From assembly GCF_029688735.1 (NCBI RefSeq), contig NZ_JARULD010000001.1, positions 682,001 through 746,000 of the forward strand: a stretch of DNA of 64,000 nucleotides, given 5' to 3'. The notes under the pieces are model-generated. The model was not told the origin of the DNA, searched no databases, and was given only the letters and a program-made list of their open reading frames with translations. Every line of letters begins with the position of its first letter. The first letter of the stretch is position 1. This DNA is from Qipengyuania flavescens. Its GTDB lineage: Bacteria > Pseudomonadota > Alphaproteobacteria > Sphingomonadales > Sphingomonadaceae. A program made the position numbers and the translations under genes. Shown here in pieces: positions 55,006-63,970 of this stretch.

Positions 55006-55566
55006 CTAGCCGATCAAGCCGCGTGCTGTCAGGCCGAGCCAGATTGCGAGCAGGAACAGCACGGCACCAAGGCACAGGCGCACGGCTCGCAATGGGAGGT
55101 GCTCCAGCCTGTCGCCCAGAAACCAACCGAGGCAGACCGCTGCCGAGCCCCCGATTGCGCCGCCGATGCCCGCCAGCATCGGCGATGCGAGCGCGGCCGC
55201 GAAGGCTGCGATCAGGAAGCGCGAGGCATCGGTCAGCTGCCTCAGGAACAGCACGATCCCGATGGCGCCGAGCGAGCGCGTTGGTTCTTGTGGCATGCGA
55301 GCGCGATTGGGCCAGGCACACTCGACCGCGGCCAGCAGCATGGCGATTGCGACGAACATGGTCGCCGCATCGCTCGAAAGCTGCCCGGCAAGTGTGCTCC
55401 CGAACCACGCGGCGATGAACGCCGTGGCGATGGCCATCGCCACGGCCATCAACAGCAATGCATACGAGGCTCCTAATCGCTCGCGCAGATGCGCGACGAG
55501 CAGCTGGTCGCGCGATCCCGTCGCCGCGAGAAAGCTCGCCACCATTGCGAACAGGAAGGATGTCAT
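55006..55566 (-). CDS. Divergent UPF0016 (TMEM165/GDT1)-like membrane protein
   Basis: About 186 aa with six hydrophobic helices in two similar halves. The first half has ATGSRDQLL and the second LTDASRFL where the UPF0016 Mn/Ca transporter family has ExGD(K/R)(T/S). The key acidic Glu is thus replaced in both. Start at 55566, with AAAGGGG upstream. It is divergent from the SDR gene. If it is in this family, transport may be altered; low certainty. Confidence 0.5.
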   Translation of the reverse strand: MTSFLFAMVASFLAATGSRDQLLVAHLRERLGASYALLLMAVAMAIATAFIAAWFGSTLAGQLSSDAATMFVAIAMLLAAVECAWPNRARMPQEPTRSLGAIGIVLFLRQLTDASRFLIAAFAAALASPMLAGIGGAIGGSAAVCLGWFLGDRLEHLPLRAVRLCLGAVLFLLAIWLGLTARGLIG

Positions 55567-55645
55567 CTGCGATCGCCCCTTTGGCTTTGCCGTGCGCCCG
55601 TGCGATAGCACGCTTGGCTTTCAGGCAAAGGGTGAGGAGCAGGCA

Positions 55646-56440
55646 ATGGAACTCAAGGCAGGTATGGCAGCAGTCGTCACGGGCGGGGCGTCGGGCCTCG
55701 GCAAGGCCAGCGCGCAGGCACTGGCAGATGCGGGCCTCAAGGTGACGATTTTCGACATCGACGAAGATGGCGGCAAGGCGCATGCAGAGGCCATCGGCGG
55801 CACATTCGCCAGAGTCGACATCACCGACGAGCAGTCGGTGGTCGACGGCTTCGCAGCAGCACGGGCTGCCCACGGGCAGGAACGCGTGACGGTCCATTGC
55901 GCGATGACCAGTCGGCGCGGCAAGACGCTCGGCTGGGACAAGGAAAACGGGCGCTACAAGCGGCTCGCGACCGAGGATTATGCCTTCGGAGCCGAGGGCA
56001 TTCTCGTCTCTTCCTATCGCATTGCCAGCCTGTCCGCGCTCGGCATGGCGAACTCCGACCCGCTGAACGAGGATGGAGAGCGCGGCTGCGTCACGCTGAC
56101 CGCCAGCGTGGCGGCGCAGGACGGGCAGATCGGCCAGGTGATCTACGGCAGCTGCAAGGCCGGGGTGAACGGCCTCGTCCTGCCGATGGCGCGCGATCTG
56201 ATGGACATCGGCATCCGAGTGAATTCGGTGATGCCCGGCATATTCGCGACGCCGCTGATGCTGGGCATGAAGGACCGCAATCCGCAAATGTGGGACCAGC
56301 TCAACGCCAGCGTCCCCTTCCCCAAGCGGCTCGGGCATCCTGGGGAATTCGCCTCGCTGATCCTGGAGATCGCGCGCAACAGCTACATCAACGGTCACCA
56401 GTTCCGGCTGGACGGAGCGATCCGGATGCCTCCCAAGTGA
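55646..56440 (+). CDS. Short-chain dehydrogenase/reductase
   Basis: A 264-aa [11 protein letters not shown] (the cofactor loop, about 12-19), Asp after the second strand (FDIDED) suggesting NAD preference, Ser in LTASVAA and the catalytic YGSCK. The GAGGAGC Shine-Dalgarno sits before ATG 55646. The DRNPQMW segment and the overall pattern resemble the 3-hydroxyacyl-CoA/17-beta-type SDRs. The natural substrate is not known. It overlaps the PLP gene by 4 bp (GTGA). Confidence 0.88.
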   Translation: MELKAGMAAVVTGGASGLGKASAQALADAGLKVTIFDIDEDGGKAHAEAIGGTFARVDITDEQSVVDGFAAARAAHGQERVTVHCAMTSRRGKTLGWDKENGRYKRLATEDYAFGAEGILVSSYRIASLSALGMANSDPLNEDGERGCVTLTASVAAQDGQIGQVIYGSCKAGVNGLVLPMARDLMDIGIRVNSVMPGIFATPLMLGMKDRNPQMWDQLNASVPFPKRLGHPGEFASLILEIARNSYINGHQFRLDGAIRMPPK

Positions 56441-57516
56441 CGGGAAAACCGCGAGCGAACGATCGCGGCTGGGTGAACTGGGCGATCGGGCGGATCGAGG
56501 CGGATTTCACGCGCTCGGCCGACACGCATCTCATACCCCTGCCCGTCCCCGCACTGCCGGACATCGCGATCTATCTGAAGGACGAGTCCAGCCACCCGAC
56601 CGGCAGCCTCAAGCACCGGCTGGCCCGCTCGCTGTTCCTCTATGGCCTGTGCAATGGCTGGATCTGCGAAGGCACACCGGTGATCGAAGCGTCGAGCGGA
56701 TCGACTGCGGTTTCCGAAGCGTATTTCGCCCGCATGCTGGGCCTGCGCTTCATCGCTGTGGTTCCGCGCTCGACTGCAAAGCCGAAGATCGAGGCGATCC
56801 AGTTCCACGGCGGCGAATGTCATTTCGTCGATGCGCCGGGCGAGATGTATGCCGCCGCCCAAGCGCTCGCCGATGATCTCGGTGGCCACTATATCGACCA
56901 GTTCACCTTCGCCGAGCGGGCTACCGACTGGCGGGCGAACAACAACATCGCCGAATCGATCTTCGCACAGATGGCGCGCGAACCGCATCCGGTGCCGCGC
57001 TGGATCGTCTGCGGGGCCGGAACAGGCGGAACATCGGCCACCATCGGCCGCTTCGCCCGCTACAACCGGCACGATACGAAAGTCTGCGTCGCCGATCCCG
57101 AAGGCTCGGTCTTCCACCGCCACTGGGCCGACCGGTCGGTTACCAGGGTCGAGCATCCCTCCGGTTGCATCGAGGGGATCGGCCGCCAGCGGGTCGAGCC
57201 GAGCTTCCTGCCCGACGTGATCGACAGGATGGAAGCGGTGCCCGACGCCTGCTCGATTGCCGCCGCGCATGAAGTCAGCGACCGGCTCGGCCGTCGCTGC
57301 GGCGGATCGACCGGCACGAATGTATGGGCCTGCGCCATGATCGCCGCCGAAATGGCTGCGCGAGGCGAGGCAGGCTCAATCGTCTCGATCCTGTGCGACG
57401 ACGGCGCGCGCTATGCCGACACGATCTTCGAAGACGGCTGGCTCGATGCGAAGGGTCTTAGCGTGACAGAACCGCGCGAGCGGATCGGGGGGTTCTTCGA
57501 TAAAGGCGACTTCTGA
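56437..57516 (+). CDS. PLP-dependent cysteine synthase/CBS-like enzyme
   Basis: A 359-aa fold-II PLP enzyme. The PLP lysine lies in [15 protein letters not shown] (about 47-61), the substrate loop in [16 protein letters not shown], and the phosphate-binding loop in [14 protein letters not shown]. It resembles the PLP-dependent cysteine synthase family. It starts at GTG 56437 within the SDR stop. It stops one base before the tRNA-Gly end. Sulphur or amino-acid metabolism is inferred. Confidence 0.85.
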   Translation: MTGKPRANDRGWVNWAIGRIEADFTRSADTHLIPLPVPALPDIAIYLKDESSHPTGSLKHRLARSLFLYGLCNGWICEGTPVIEASSGSTAVSEAYFARMLGLRFIAVVPRSTAKPKIEAIQFHGGECHFVDAPGEMYAAAQALADDLGGHYIDQFTFAERATDWRANNNIAESIFAQMAREPHPVPRWIVCGAGTGGTSATIGRFARYNRHDTKVCVADPEGSVFHRHWADRSVTRVEHPSGCIEGIGRQRVEPSFLPDVIDRMEAVPDACSIAAAHEVSDRLGRRCGGSTGTNVWACAMIAAEMAARGEAGSIVSILCDDGARYADTIFEDGWLDAKGLSVTEPRERIGGFFDKGDF

Positions 57517-57517
57517 G

Positions 57518-57591
57518 TGGAGCGGGTGAAGGGAATCGAACCCTCGTCGTCAGCTTGGGAAGCTGCTGCTCTACCATTAAGCTACACCCGC
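57518..57591 (-). tRNA. tRNA-Gly (CCC)
   Basis: A 74-nt cloverleaf including encoded CCA. The acceptor is GCGGGTG paired with CACCCGC, discriminator T. The D-arm region reads TAGCTTAATGGTAGAGC. The anticodon loop is TTCCCAA, giving anticodon CCC. The T-arm carries GGTTCGATTCC. It reads GGG codons. Confidence 0.95.
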
Positions 57592-57605
57592 GCGCCGAAC
57601 GGCGG

Positions 57606-57634
57606 CATTTGCCGCAGCGTGGAGACAAGGTCAA
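57606..57634 (-). promoter_or_regulatory. Promoter of tRNA-Gly
   Basis: On the minus strand -35 TTGACC (57629-57634) and -10 CAAATG (57606-57611) are spaced by 17 bp, ending 14 bp before the tRNA 5' end. Confidence 0.5.
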
Positions 57635-57749
57635 CGCGAGAAACGCGTTCCTCGTAGCGATGTGGAGCTTGAGGACCAACACCTTGGCGTGCGCAGACGG
57701 AAGACGCTAGGCAGGCGCGCAAGATAACAGACGGGACACCACACGCATC

Positions 57750-58964
57750 ATGATCAGCGACGATCGCATCATCCTTGGCCTGCTGGGCGCCTTGCTCGCC
57801 TTCGTTTTCGCAACGCGGGACCGGCCTGGCTGGCAGCGGTTCTACGTCTTCGTGCCGATCATTCTCGTCTGCTATCTCGTCCCGTCGCTATTCGTGACCA
57901 CCGGGTTGATCGACACGAGCGAGAGCCAGCTGTGGCCGGTCGCGAAGGATTATTTCCTGCCCGCCGCGCTGTTTCTGATGACGCTGAGCATCGACATCAA
58001 GGGTATCCTCGGCCTCGGCAACAAGGCGATCATCATGTTCCTGACCGCCACGGTCGGGATCATCCTTGGCGGGCCGCTGGCGCTGTGGATCGTCGCGCAG
58101 TTCGAACCCTCGGTGATCGGATCGGGCGACACTGCGGCCTGGCGCGGACTGGCGACGCTGGCGGGCAGCTGGATCGGCGGCGGCGCGAACCAGACCGCGA
58201 TGCTCGAAGTCTATGGCTATCCGCTGGAAGGCTTTGCCGCGCTGCTGGCGGTCGACATCATCGTGGCGGAAATCTGGATGATATTCCTGCTCTACGGGGC
58301 CGGAGCGACCGAAAGGGTCGACCGCTGGCTGGGTGCGGACAGTTCCTCCATCGCCAGACTGCGCGACAGCATGGCGGATTATTCCGAACGCATCGAGCGC
58401 GTGGCAAAGGCCAATGACTATGTGCTGCTCTTCGGCGCGACCATGGCCGTCGTCGGCGCGTCGCACCTGCTCGGCGGCTGGATCGGAGGCTGGTTTGCCA
58501 GCATGCAGGGGGAGGACGCGACACTCGCTAGCGAGTTCTTCTGGGTGGTCGTCATCTCCACCACCGCCGGCCTCGCCGCCAGCTTCACCCGCGCCCGCGA
58601 ACTGGAGGGCATCGGCGCGAGCAAGTTCGGCGTGCTCTTCATCTTCCTGCTGGTGGCGATCATCGGCACGCGCATGGACGTGACCAAGATCATGGACGCC
58701 CCCGCATTCATGGCCATCGGCGCGATCTGGATGCTGTTCCACATCGTCCTGCTGCTGGTGGTGGCCAAGATCATCAAGGCGCCGTTTTTCTTCGTCGCGG
58801 TCGGCAGCAAGGCCAATGTCGGCGGGGCGGCGAGCGCGCCGGTGGTGGCGGCCGCTTTTCATCCGGCCCTTGCCCCCGTCGGCGTGCTGCTCGCTGTCCT
58901 TGGCTATGCGTTGGGCACCTATGGCGCGATCCTGTGCGCACAGATGATGGCGGCGATCGGATAG
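57750..58964 (+). CDS. DUF819 family membrane protein
   Basis: A 404-aa protein with about 11 transmembrane segments. LAGSWIGGGANQTAMLEVYG (about 137-156) and FVAVGSKANVGGAASAPVVAAAFHP (about 347-371) mark the DUF819 family, thought to be transporters. It stands alone beside tRNA-Gly. Substrate unknown. Confidence 0.87.
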   Translation: MISDDRIILGLLGALLAFVFATRDRPGWQRFYVFVPIILVCYLVPSLFVTTGLIDTSESQLWPVAKDYFLPAALFLMTLSIDIKGILGLGNKAIIMFLTATVGIILGGPLALWIVAQFEPSVIGSGDTAAWRGLATLAGSWIGGGANQTAMLEVYGYPLEGFAALLAVDIIVAEIWMIFLLYGAGATERVDRWLGADSSSIARLRDSMADYSERIERVAKANDYVLLFGATMAVVGASHLLGGWIGGWFASMQGEDATLASEFFWVVVISTTAGLAASFTRARELEGIGASKFGVLFIFLLVAIIGTRMDVTKIMDAPAFMAIGAIWMLFHIVLLLVVAKIIKAPFFFVAVGSKANVGGAASAPVVAAAFHPALAPVGVLLAVLGYALGTYGAILCAQMMAAIG

Positions 58965-59053
58965 CCGCAAGCGATGCCGGTTTCATTTGATACCGGTTGA
59001 TTTCGCAACCTTGGCTTGCCAGAGCCGTTGGCACGAAAAGAGAGGAATCTTTC

Positions 59054-60547
59054 ATGCGCCAAGTCGACCATTTGATCGCCGGGGATAGCCCCGCCGCCAC
59101 TCGCAAGCACAAGATCTGGAACCCCTCGACGGGCGAGGTCCAGGCCGAAGTCGCGCTGGGTGATGCCGCGCTGCTGCAGAAGGCTGTCGATGCCGCGAAG
59201 AAGGTCCAACCCGAATGGGCGGCGACCAATCCGCAACGCCGCGCGCGGGTGATGTTCGAATTCAAGCAGCTGGTCGAGGCGAACAAGCAAGAGCTGGCCG
59301 AACTGCTCTCCAGCGAACACGGCAAGGTCGTGGAGGATGCGCATGGCGACGTGCAGCGCGGGCTCGAGGTGATCGAGTTCGCCTGCGGCATCCCGCAGGC
59401 GCTGAAGGGCGAGTACACGCAGGGCGCAGGTCCCGGCATCGACGTCTATTCTATGCGCCAGCCGCTGGGCATTGGTGCAGGCATCACCCCGTTCAACTTC
59501 CCCGCCATGATCCCGATGTGGATGTTCGGCATGGCGATTGCGGCTGGTAACGCCTTCATCCTGAAACCGTCGGAGCGCGATCCTTCCGTTCCGGTGCGGC
59601 TCGCCGAACTGTTCCTCGAAGCGGGCGCGCCCGAGGGGCTGCTGCAGGTCGTCCATGGCGACAAGGAAATGGTCGATGCAATCCTCGACCATTCCGATAT
59701 TCCCGCGATCAGCTTTGTCGGCTCGTCGGACATCGCGCAGTATATCTACTCGCGCGGAACGGCGAACGCGAAGCGCGTGCAGGCCTTCGGCGGTGCGAAG
59801 AACCACGGCATCGTCATGCCGGACGCCGATCTCGACCAAGTGGTCAACGACCTTGCCGGTGCCGCATTCGGTTCGGCTGGCGAGCGCTGCATGGCGCTGC
59901 CCGTGGTGGTCCCCGTGGGCGAAGACACCGCCGACAAGCTGCGCGAGAAACTGATTCCCGCGATCAACGGCTTGCGTGTCGGCGTGTCGAACGACCCCGA
60001 TGCGCATTACGGCCCCGTCGTCACGCCCGAGCACAAGGCGCGCGTCGAAGGCTGGATCGACACGGCCGAGAAGGAAGGCGCCGAAGTCGTCATCGACGGT
60101 CGCGGTTTCAGCCTGCAGGGCCATGAGGACGGCTTTTTCGTCGGCCCGACGCTGCTCGACCGCGTCACGCCGGACATGGAAAGCTACAAGGAAGAAATCT
60201 TCGGCCCCGTGCTCCAGATCGTGCGCGCGAAGGATTTCGAGGAAGCCGTGAAGCTCCCGAGCGAGCACCAGTACGGTAACGGCGTCGCCATCTTCACCCG
60301 CAACGGCCACGCGGCCCGCGAATTCGCGAACCGCGTGAATGTGGGCATGGTCGGCATCAACGTGCCGATCCCGGTACCGGTCAGCTACCACAGCTTCGGC
60401 GGCTGGAAGCGTAGCGGCTTCGGGGACATCGACCAATACGGCATGGAAGGCCTCAAGTTCTGGACCAAGGCCAAGAAGGTAACCCAGCGCTGGCCCGACG
60501 GCGGCGGCGACGGCAGCAACGCCTTCGTCATTCCGACGATGGGCTGA
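59054..60547 (+). CDS. mmsA: CoA-acylating methylmalonate-semialdehyde dehydrogenase
   Basis: A 497-aa aldehyde dehydrogenase. ITPFNFPAMIPMWMFGMAIAAGN near the middle and the catalytic Cys in SAGERCMALP are MmsA hallmarks. It converts methylmalonate semialdehyde to propionyl-CoA in valine and pyrimidine breakdown. Start at 59054, with AGAGGA upstream. The same strand carries acyl-CoA dehydrogenase and HIBCH genes 1.2 kb later, which supports the valine assignment. Confidence 0.93.
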   Translation: MRQVDHLIAGDSPAATRKHKIWNPSTGEVQAEVALGDAALLQKAVDAAKKVQPEWAATNPQRRARVMFEFKQLVEANKQELAELLSSEHGKVVEDAHGDVQRGLEVIEFACGIPQALKGEYTQGAGPGIDVYSMRQPLGIGAGITPFNFPAMIPMWMFGMAIAAGNAFILKPSERDPSVPVRLAELFLEAGAPEGLLQVVHGDKEMVDAILDHSDIPAISFVGSSDIAQYIYSRGTANAKRVQAFGGAKNHGIVMPDADLDQVVNDLAGAAFGSAGERCMALPVVVPVGEDTADKLREKLIPAINGLRVGVSNDPDAHYGPVVTPEHKARVEGWIDTAEKEGAEVVIDGRGFSLQGHEDGFFVGPTLLDRVTPDMESYKEEIFGPVLQIVRAKDFEEAVKLPSEHQYGNGVAIFTRNGHAAREFANRVNVGMVGINVPIPVPVSYHSFGGWKRSGFGDIDQYGMEGLKFWTKAKKVTQRWPDGGGDGSNAFVIPTMG

Positions 60548-60550
60548 TAC

Positions 60551-61018
60551 ATGACCCGCCTAGCCCTCGCATCGCTTGCCGTGTTCACGCTGCTCGCCTG
60601 TTCGCCCGGCCAGACCACGCCGGACGATCCCGCCCCGCAGCAGACCGCCATCCCGGTCGAGCCCGATGGCGGTATCGGCGACGGCGCACCGCCCTTGCCG
60701 GAGCTTATCGGCACGATCCCGCCACGCTTTCGCGGGGTGTGGGATTATGTCGAAGGAAGCTGCGCCCCGGCGTCCGACCTGCGGCTCGAGATCGGCGAGG
60801 ACTCCATCACCTTCTATGAATCCGCGGGCCAGTTGACCGGTATCGAGGACAGCGGGACCGGGAGCGTGATCGTCACGCTCGCCATGGAAGGCGAAGGCGA
60901 AACGTGGGAAGATCGCCGCGAGCTGGTGCTTGAAGATGGCGGAGCGCGGCTGCTTGTCCTGGACCCGGCCGACTCGAGTGCCGGCCGCGATTTGCCGCGC
61001 AAGCGTTGCGATAATTGA
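60551..61018 (+). CDS. Small lipoprotein of unknown function
   Basis: A 155-aa protein. The signal peptide ends in the lipobox LLACS (Cys17), followed by a Pro/Asp-rich tether and a compact domain (about 53-155) with two more Cys. It starts 4 bp after mmsA and lies 10 bp before the I78 inhibitor gene, so it is in the same transcript. I do not recognise a family. Confidence 0.75.
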   Translation: MTRLALASLAVFTLLACSPGQTTPDDPAPQQTAIPVEPDGGIGDGAPPLPELIGTIPPRFRGVWDYVEGSCAPASDLRLEIGEDSITFYESAGQLTGIEDSGTGSVIVTLAMEGEGETWEDRRELVLEDGGARLLVLDPADSSAGRDLPRKRCDN

Positions 61019-61028
61019 GGAGGACGAT

Positions 61029-61331
61029 ATGCGTAGTCTGTTTTTAGGTGTTGTGGCGCTGCCTCTCGCCGCGTGCGCAGGAACATACGGAGAAGCAACG
61101 GGCTCGGCCCCGGCAAACGAAGCCGGCAGCGAATGCGATGCCCAGCCGGTCCAGTATCATATCGGGCACGAGGCGAGCACCGAGATGGGTGCCACCATAC
61201 TGCGAGAGAGTGGCGCAAAAACGCTGCGCTGGGGCCCGCCGAACTCTGCGTGGACGATGGACTACCGGACCGATCGCGTGAACGTGCGCTATGACGAAAG
61301 CCGCGAGATCATCGAGATCACCTGCGGGTGA
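61029..61331 (+). CDS. I78-family peptidase inhibitor lipoprotein
   Basis: A 100-aa protein. Lipobox LAAC (Cys16) is followed by the I78 domain: SGAKTLRWGPPNSAWTMDYR, VNVRYDESREIIEITCG at the end, and two conserved Cys for a disulphide. I78 proteins inhibit subtilisin-like proteases, as known for the Aspergillus member. GAGGAGGA precedes ATG 61029. Its stop overlaps the RidA GTG start. Confidence 0.85.
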   Translation: MRSLFLGVVALPLAACAGTYGEATGSAPANEAGSECDAQPVQYHIGHEASTEMGATILRESGAKTLRWGPPNSAWTMDYRTDRVNVRYDESREIIEITCG

Positions 61332-61717
61332 GCGGCCGTCGCCGAGCCTTCACCGGCTCTCCGTTCGAAGCGCAGTTCGGCTTCGCTCGCGCGGTCCGCG
61401 ACGGCAACCGGATCATCGTTGCCGGCACCGGCCCGGTGGAAGACGACGGTTCGACCACGCAAGGCGGTGCCGCCGAACAGGCGGAGCGATGCTGCGCCCT
61501 GATCCTTCGCGCGATCGAGGAACTGGGCGGGTCGGCAAGCGACGTCATTCGCACGCGCATGTTCCTGACCGATCCGGCCGACCAGAACGCGGTGGGCGAG
61601 GTCCACGCCCGCTATTTCGGCGAGGCGCGACCCGCCGCAACAATGGTAGGCTGCGCATGGCTTTGCCGACCGGAATGGAAAGTCGAAATTGAGGCCGAGG
61701 CAATCGTTCGCGACTGA
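61328..61717 (+). CDS. RidA-family protein
   Basis: A 129-aa RidA/YjgF fold. GTGPVEDDGSTTQGGAAEQAERCCALILRAIEELGG at about 33-68, RTRMFLTD, and EARPAATMVGC with the conserved Arg, then VEIEAEAIV. RidA hydrolyses reactive enamines/imines from amino-acid catabolism. GTG start inside the I78 stop (GTGA). Confidence 0.9.
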   Translation: MSGRRRAFTGSPFEAQFGFARAVRDGNRIIVAGTGPVEDDGSTTQGGAAEQAERCCALILRAIEELGGSASDVIRTRMFLTDPADQNAVGEVHARYFGEARPAATMVGCAWLCRPEWKVEIEAEAIVRD

Positions 61718-61766
61718 CCGGCCTCGCCCCTTCCCTTGGCCCTGCCAGAGAGCTAGAGCGCACCGC

Positions 61767-62912
61767 ATGATAGGACAATTCCAGCTTACCGACGATCAGC
61801 TGGCCATCCAGGAAATGGCCCAGCGTTTCACCGCCGACAACATCACGCCGCATGCGGGCGAGTGGGACGAGAAAAGCCACTTCCCGCGCGAGGTGATCAA
61901 GCAGACCGCCGAGCTCGGTTTCGGCGCGATCTACGTTTCGGAAGAGAGCGGCGGCATCGGCCTCGGCCGGCTCGAGGCGGCGCTGATCATGGAAGCCATG
62001 GCCTATGGCTGCCCGACCACCAGTGCCTTCATCTCGATCCACAATATGGCCAGCTGGATGATCGACCGCTTCGGCGGCGAAGGGGTGAAGGAAAAGTACC
62101 TTCCCGACCTCGTCACCATGGAGAAGATCGCCAGCTATTGCCTGACCGAACCGGGCAGCGGATCGGATGCCGCGGGCCTCAAGACCAGCGCTGTGCTGGA
62201 CGGCGACCATTATGTGCTGAATGGGACCAAGCAGTTCATCTCCGGCGGCGGGGTGAACGATGTCTATGTCACCATGGTCCGCACCTCCGACCACAAGACC
62301 AAGGGCATCACCTGCCTCGTGATCGACAAGGACACGCCGGGCGTCAGCTTCGGCGCGCCGGAAAAGAAGCTCGGCTGGAATGCCAGCCCGACCGCGCAGG
62401 TCATCTTCGAGGATGCCCGCGTGCCGGTGGAGAACCGGGTCGGCGATGAAGGCGAGGGCTTCCGCTTCGCCATGATGGGGCTCGACGGTGGACGCCTCAA
62501 CATCGGCGCCTGCTCGCTCGGCGGCGCGCAACGCTGCCTCGACGAGGCGGTGGCCTACACCAAGGATCGCCAGCAGTTCGACACGCCGATCGCGGAGTTC
62601 CAGAACACGCAATTCATGCTGGCCGACATGGCGACCGATCTGGAGGCCGCACGCGCCCTCCTCTACCTCGCTGCCGCCAAGGTCACAGATAACGCGCCGG
62701 ACAAGTCACGCTTCTCGGCAATGGCCAAGCGGCTGGCGACCGACAATGGCAGCAAGGTCGTCAACGATGCTCTGCAGCTGTTCGGCGGATACGGCTATCT
62801 CAAGGACTATCCGATCGAACGCTTCTGGCGCGATCTGCGGGTCCACTCGATCCTCGAGGGCACCAACCAGGTCATGCGCATGATCGTGGGCCGGGACCTG
62901 TTGCGACAGTAA
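61767..62912 (+). CDS. Acyl-CoA dehydrogenase (isobutyryl-CoA type)
   Basis: A 381-aa ACAD. CLTEPGSGSDAAGLKT (about 128-143) binds FAD/substrate, and the C-terminal LQLFGGYGYLKDYPIERFWRD with ILEGTNQVM carries the catalytic glutamate. The context with HIBCH and mmsA points to isobutyryl-CoA dehydrogenase of valine breakdown. Start at 61767; the frame upstream extends into RidA and is not used. Confidence 0.9.
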   Translation: MIGQFQLTDDQLAIQEMAQRFTADNITPHAGEWDEKSHFPREVIKQTAELGFGAIYVSEESGGIGLGRLEAALIMEAMAYGCPTTSAFISIHNMASWMIDRFGGEGVKEKYLPDLVTMEKIASYCLTEPGSGSDAAGLKTSAVLDGDHYVLNGTKQFISGGGVNDVYVTMVRTSDHKTKGITCLVIDKDTPGVSFGAPEKKLGWNASPTAQVIFEDARVPVENRVGDEGEGFRFAMMGLDGGRLNIGACSLGGAQRCLDEAVAYTKDRQQFDTPIAEFQNTQFMLADMATDLEAARALLYLAAAKVTDNAPDKSRFSAMAKRLATDNGSKVVNDALQLFGGYGYLKDYPIERFWRDLRVHSILEGTNQVMRMIVGRDLLRQ

Positions 62913-62923
62913 GCGAGTATTCG

Positions 62924-63970
62924 ATGACCGACGAAGTAAACATCCACACCCACGGCCGCACCGGCCACATCTCGCTCAATCGGCCCAAGGCGCTGCATGC
63001 GCTGACGCTCGACATGTGCCACGCGATGAGCGCGGCACTGTCCGGGTGGGCCGATGACGACGAGATCGAGGCAGTCATTCTCGACCATGCCGAAGGTCGG
63101 GGGTTCTGCGCAGGCGGCGACATCAACCTGCTGCGCCATTCCGCGCTGAACGATGGCGGGAATAGCGGTCGCGAGTTCTTTCACGACGAATATCAGCTCA
63201 ACCACCAGATGATGACCTATGAAAAGCCCATCGTGGCCTTCATGGACGGCATCACCATGGGTGGCGGCGTGGGCATTGCCCTGCCCTGCAAATATCGCGT
63301 CGCGACCGAGAACACGCGCTTCGCCATGCCCGAAACGGGGATCGGCCTGTTCCCCGATGTCGGCGGCGGCTGGCACCTCTCGCGGCTCGGCGGACGGCTC
63401 GGCCAGTTCCTGGCGCTGACCGGCGCGCGGCTCGACGGGGCCGAATGCCATTTCGCCGGGATCGCAACGCATTATATCCCTGCAGAGAAGCTGGCCGAGG
63501 CCAAGGCGCGGATTACCGAGCATCCCGGCCGCATTGCGGGCATCCTGTCCGAGCTGTCGGTTACGCCGCCCGAGCCCCGGATCGAGGCCAATTGCGAGCG
63601 GATCAACAGGCACTTCGCTTCCGACCGCTACGAGGACATCCTCGCGAGCCTGGAGGCCGATGATAGCGATTGGGCTGCCAAGGAGCTCGCCACGCTGCGC
63701 ACCAAGAGCCCGCAAACCTGCAAGGTCGCGCTGCGCCAGCTGGCGGAAAGCGAAAAGCTGGATAGTTTCGCCGACAACATGCGGATGGAATATCGCATCG
63801 CATCGCGCGTCCTGACCCGCCCCGATTTTGCCGAGGGCGTGCGCGCGGTAATCGTCGACAAGACCAACGACCCCCACTGGGATCCGGCAACGCCCGAGGG
63901 CGTGAGCGAGGAACTGCTCGACAGCATCTTCGCCCCGCTTCCCGCCGATGAGGAATGGAAACCCCTATGA
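62924..63970 (+). CDS. 3-hydroxyisobutyryl-CoA hydrolase (HIBCH type)
   Basis: A 348-aa crotonase-fold protein. RGFCAGGDINLL (about 58-69), TMGGGVGIA and the PETGIGLFPDVGGGWHLSRL segment are typical of HIBCH rather than ordinary enoyl-CoA hydratase. The long C-terminal domain of about 150 residues agrees. It hydrolyses 3-hydroxyisobutyryl-CoA in valine breakdown. It ends within the start of the next gene (ATGA overlap). Confidence 0.92.
   Translation: MTDEVNIHTHGRTGHISLNRPKALHALTLDMCHAMSAALSGWADDDEIEAVILDHAEGRGFCAGGDINLLRHSALNDGGNSGREFFHDEYQLNHQMMTYEKPIVAFMDGITMGGGVGIALPCKYRVATENTRFAMPETGIGLFPDVGGGWHLSRLGGRLGQFLALTGARLDGAECHFAGIATHYIPAEKLAEAKARITEHPGRIAGILSELSVTPPEPRIEANCERINRHFASDRYEDILASLEADDSDWAAKELATLRTKSPQTCKVALRQLAESEKLDSFADNMRMEYRIASRVLTRPDFAEGVRAVIVDKTNDPHWDPATPEGVSEELLDSIFAPLPADEEWKPL

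Noticed and set aside
58919..60436. 505-codon minus-strand frame opposite mmsA
   Set aside because: Antisense shadow; composition follows the mmsA codons and no domain is recognisable.
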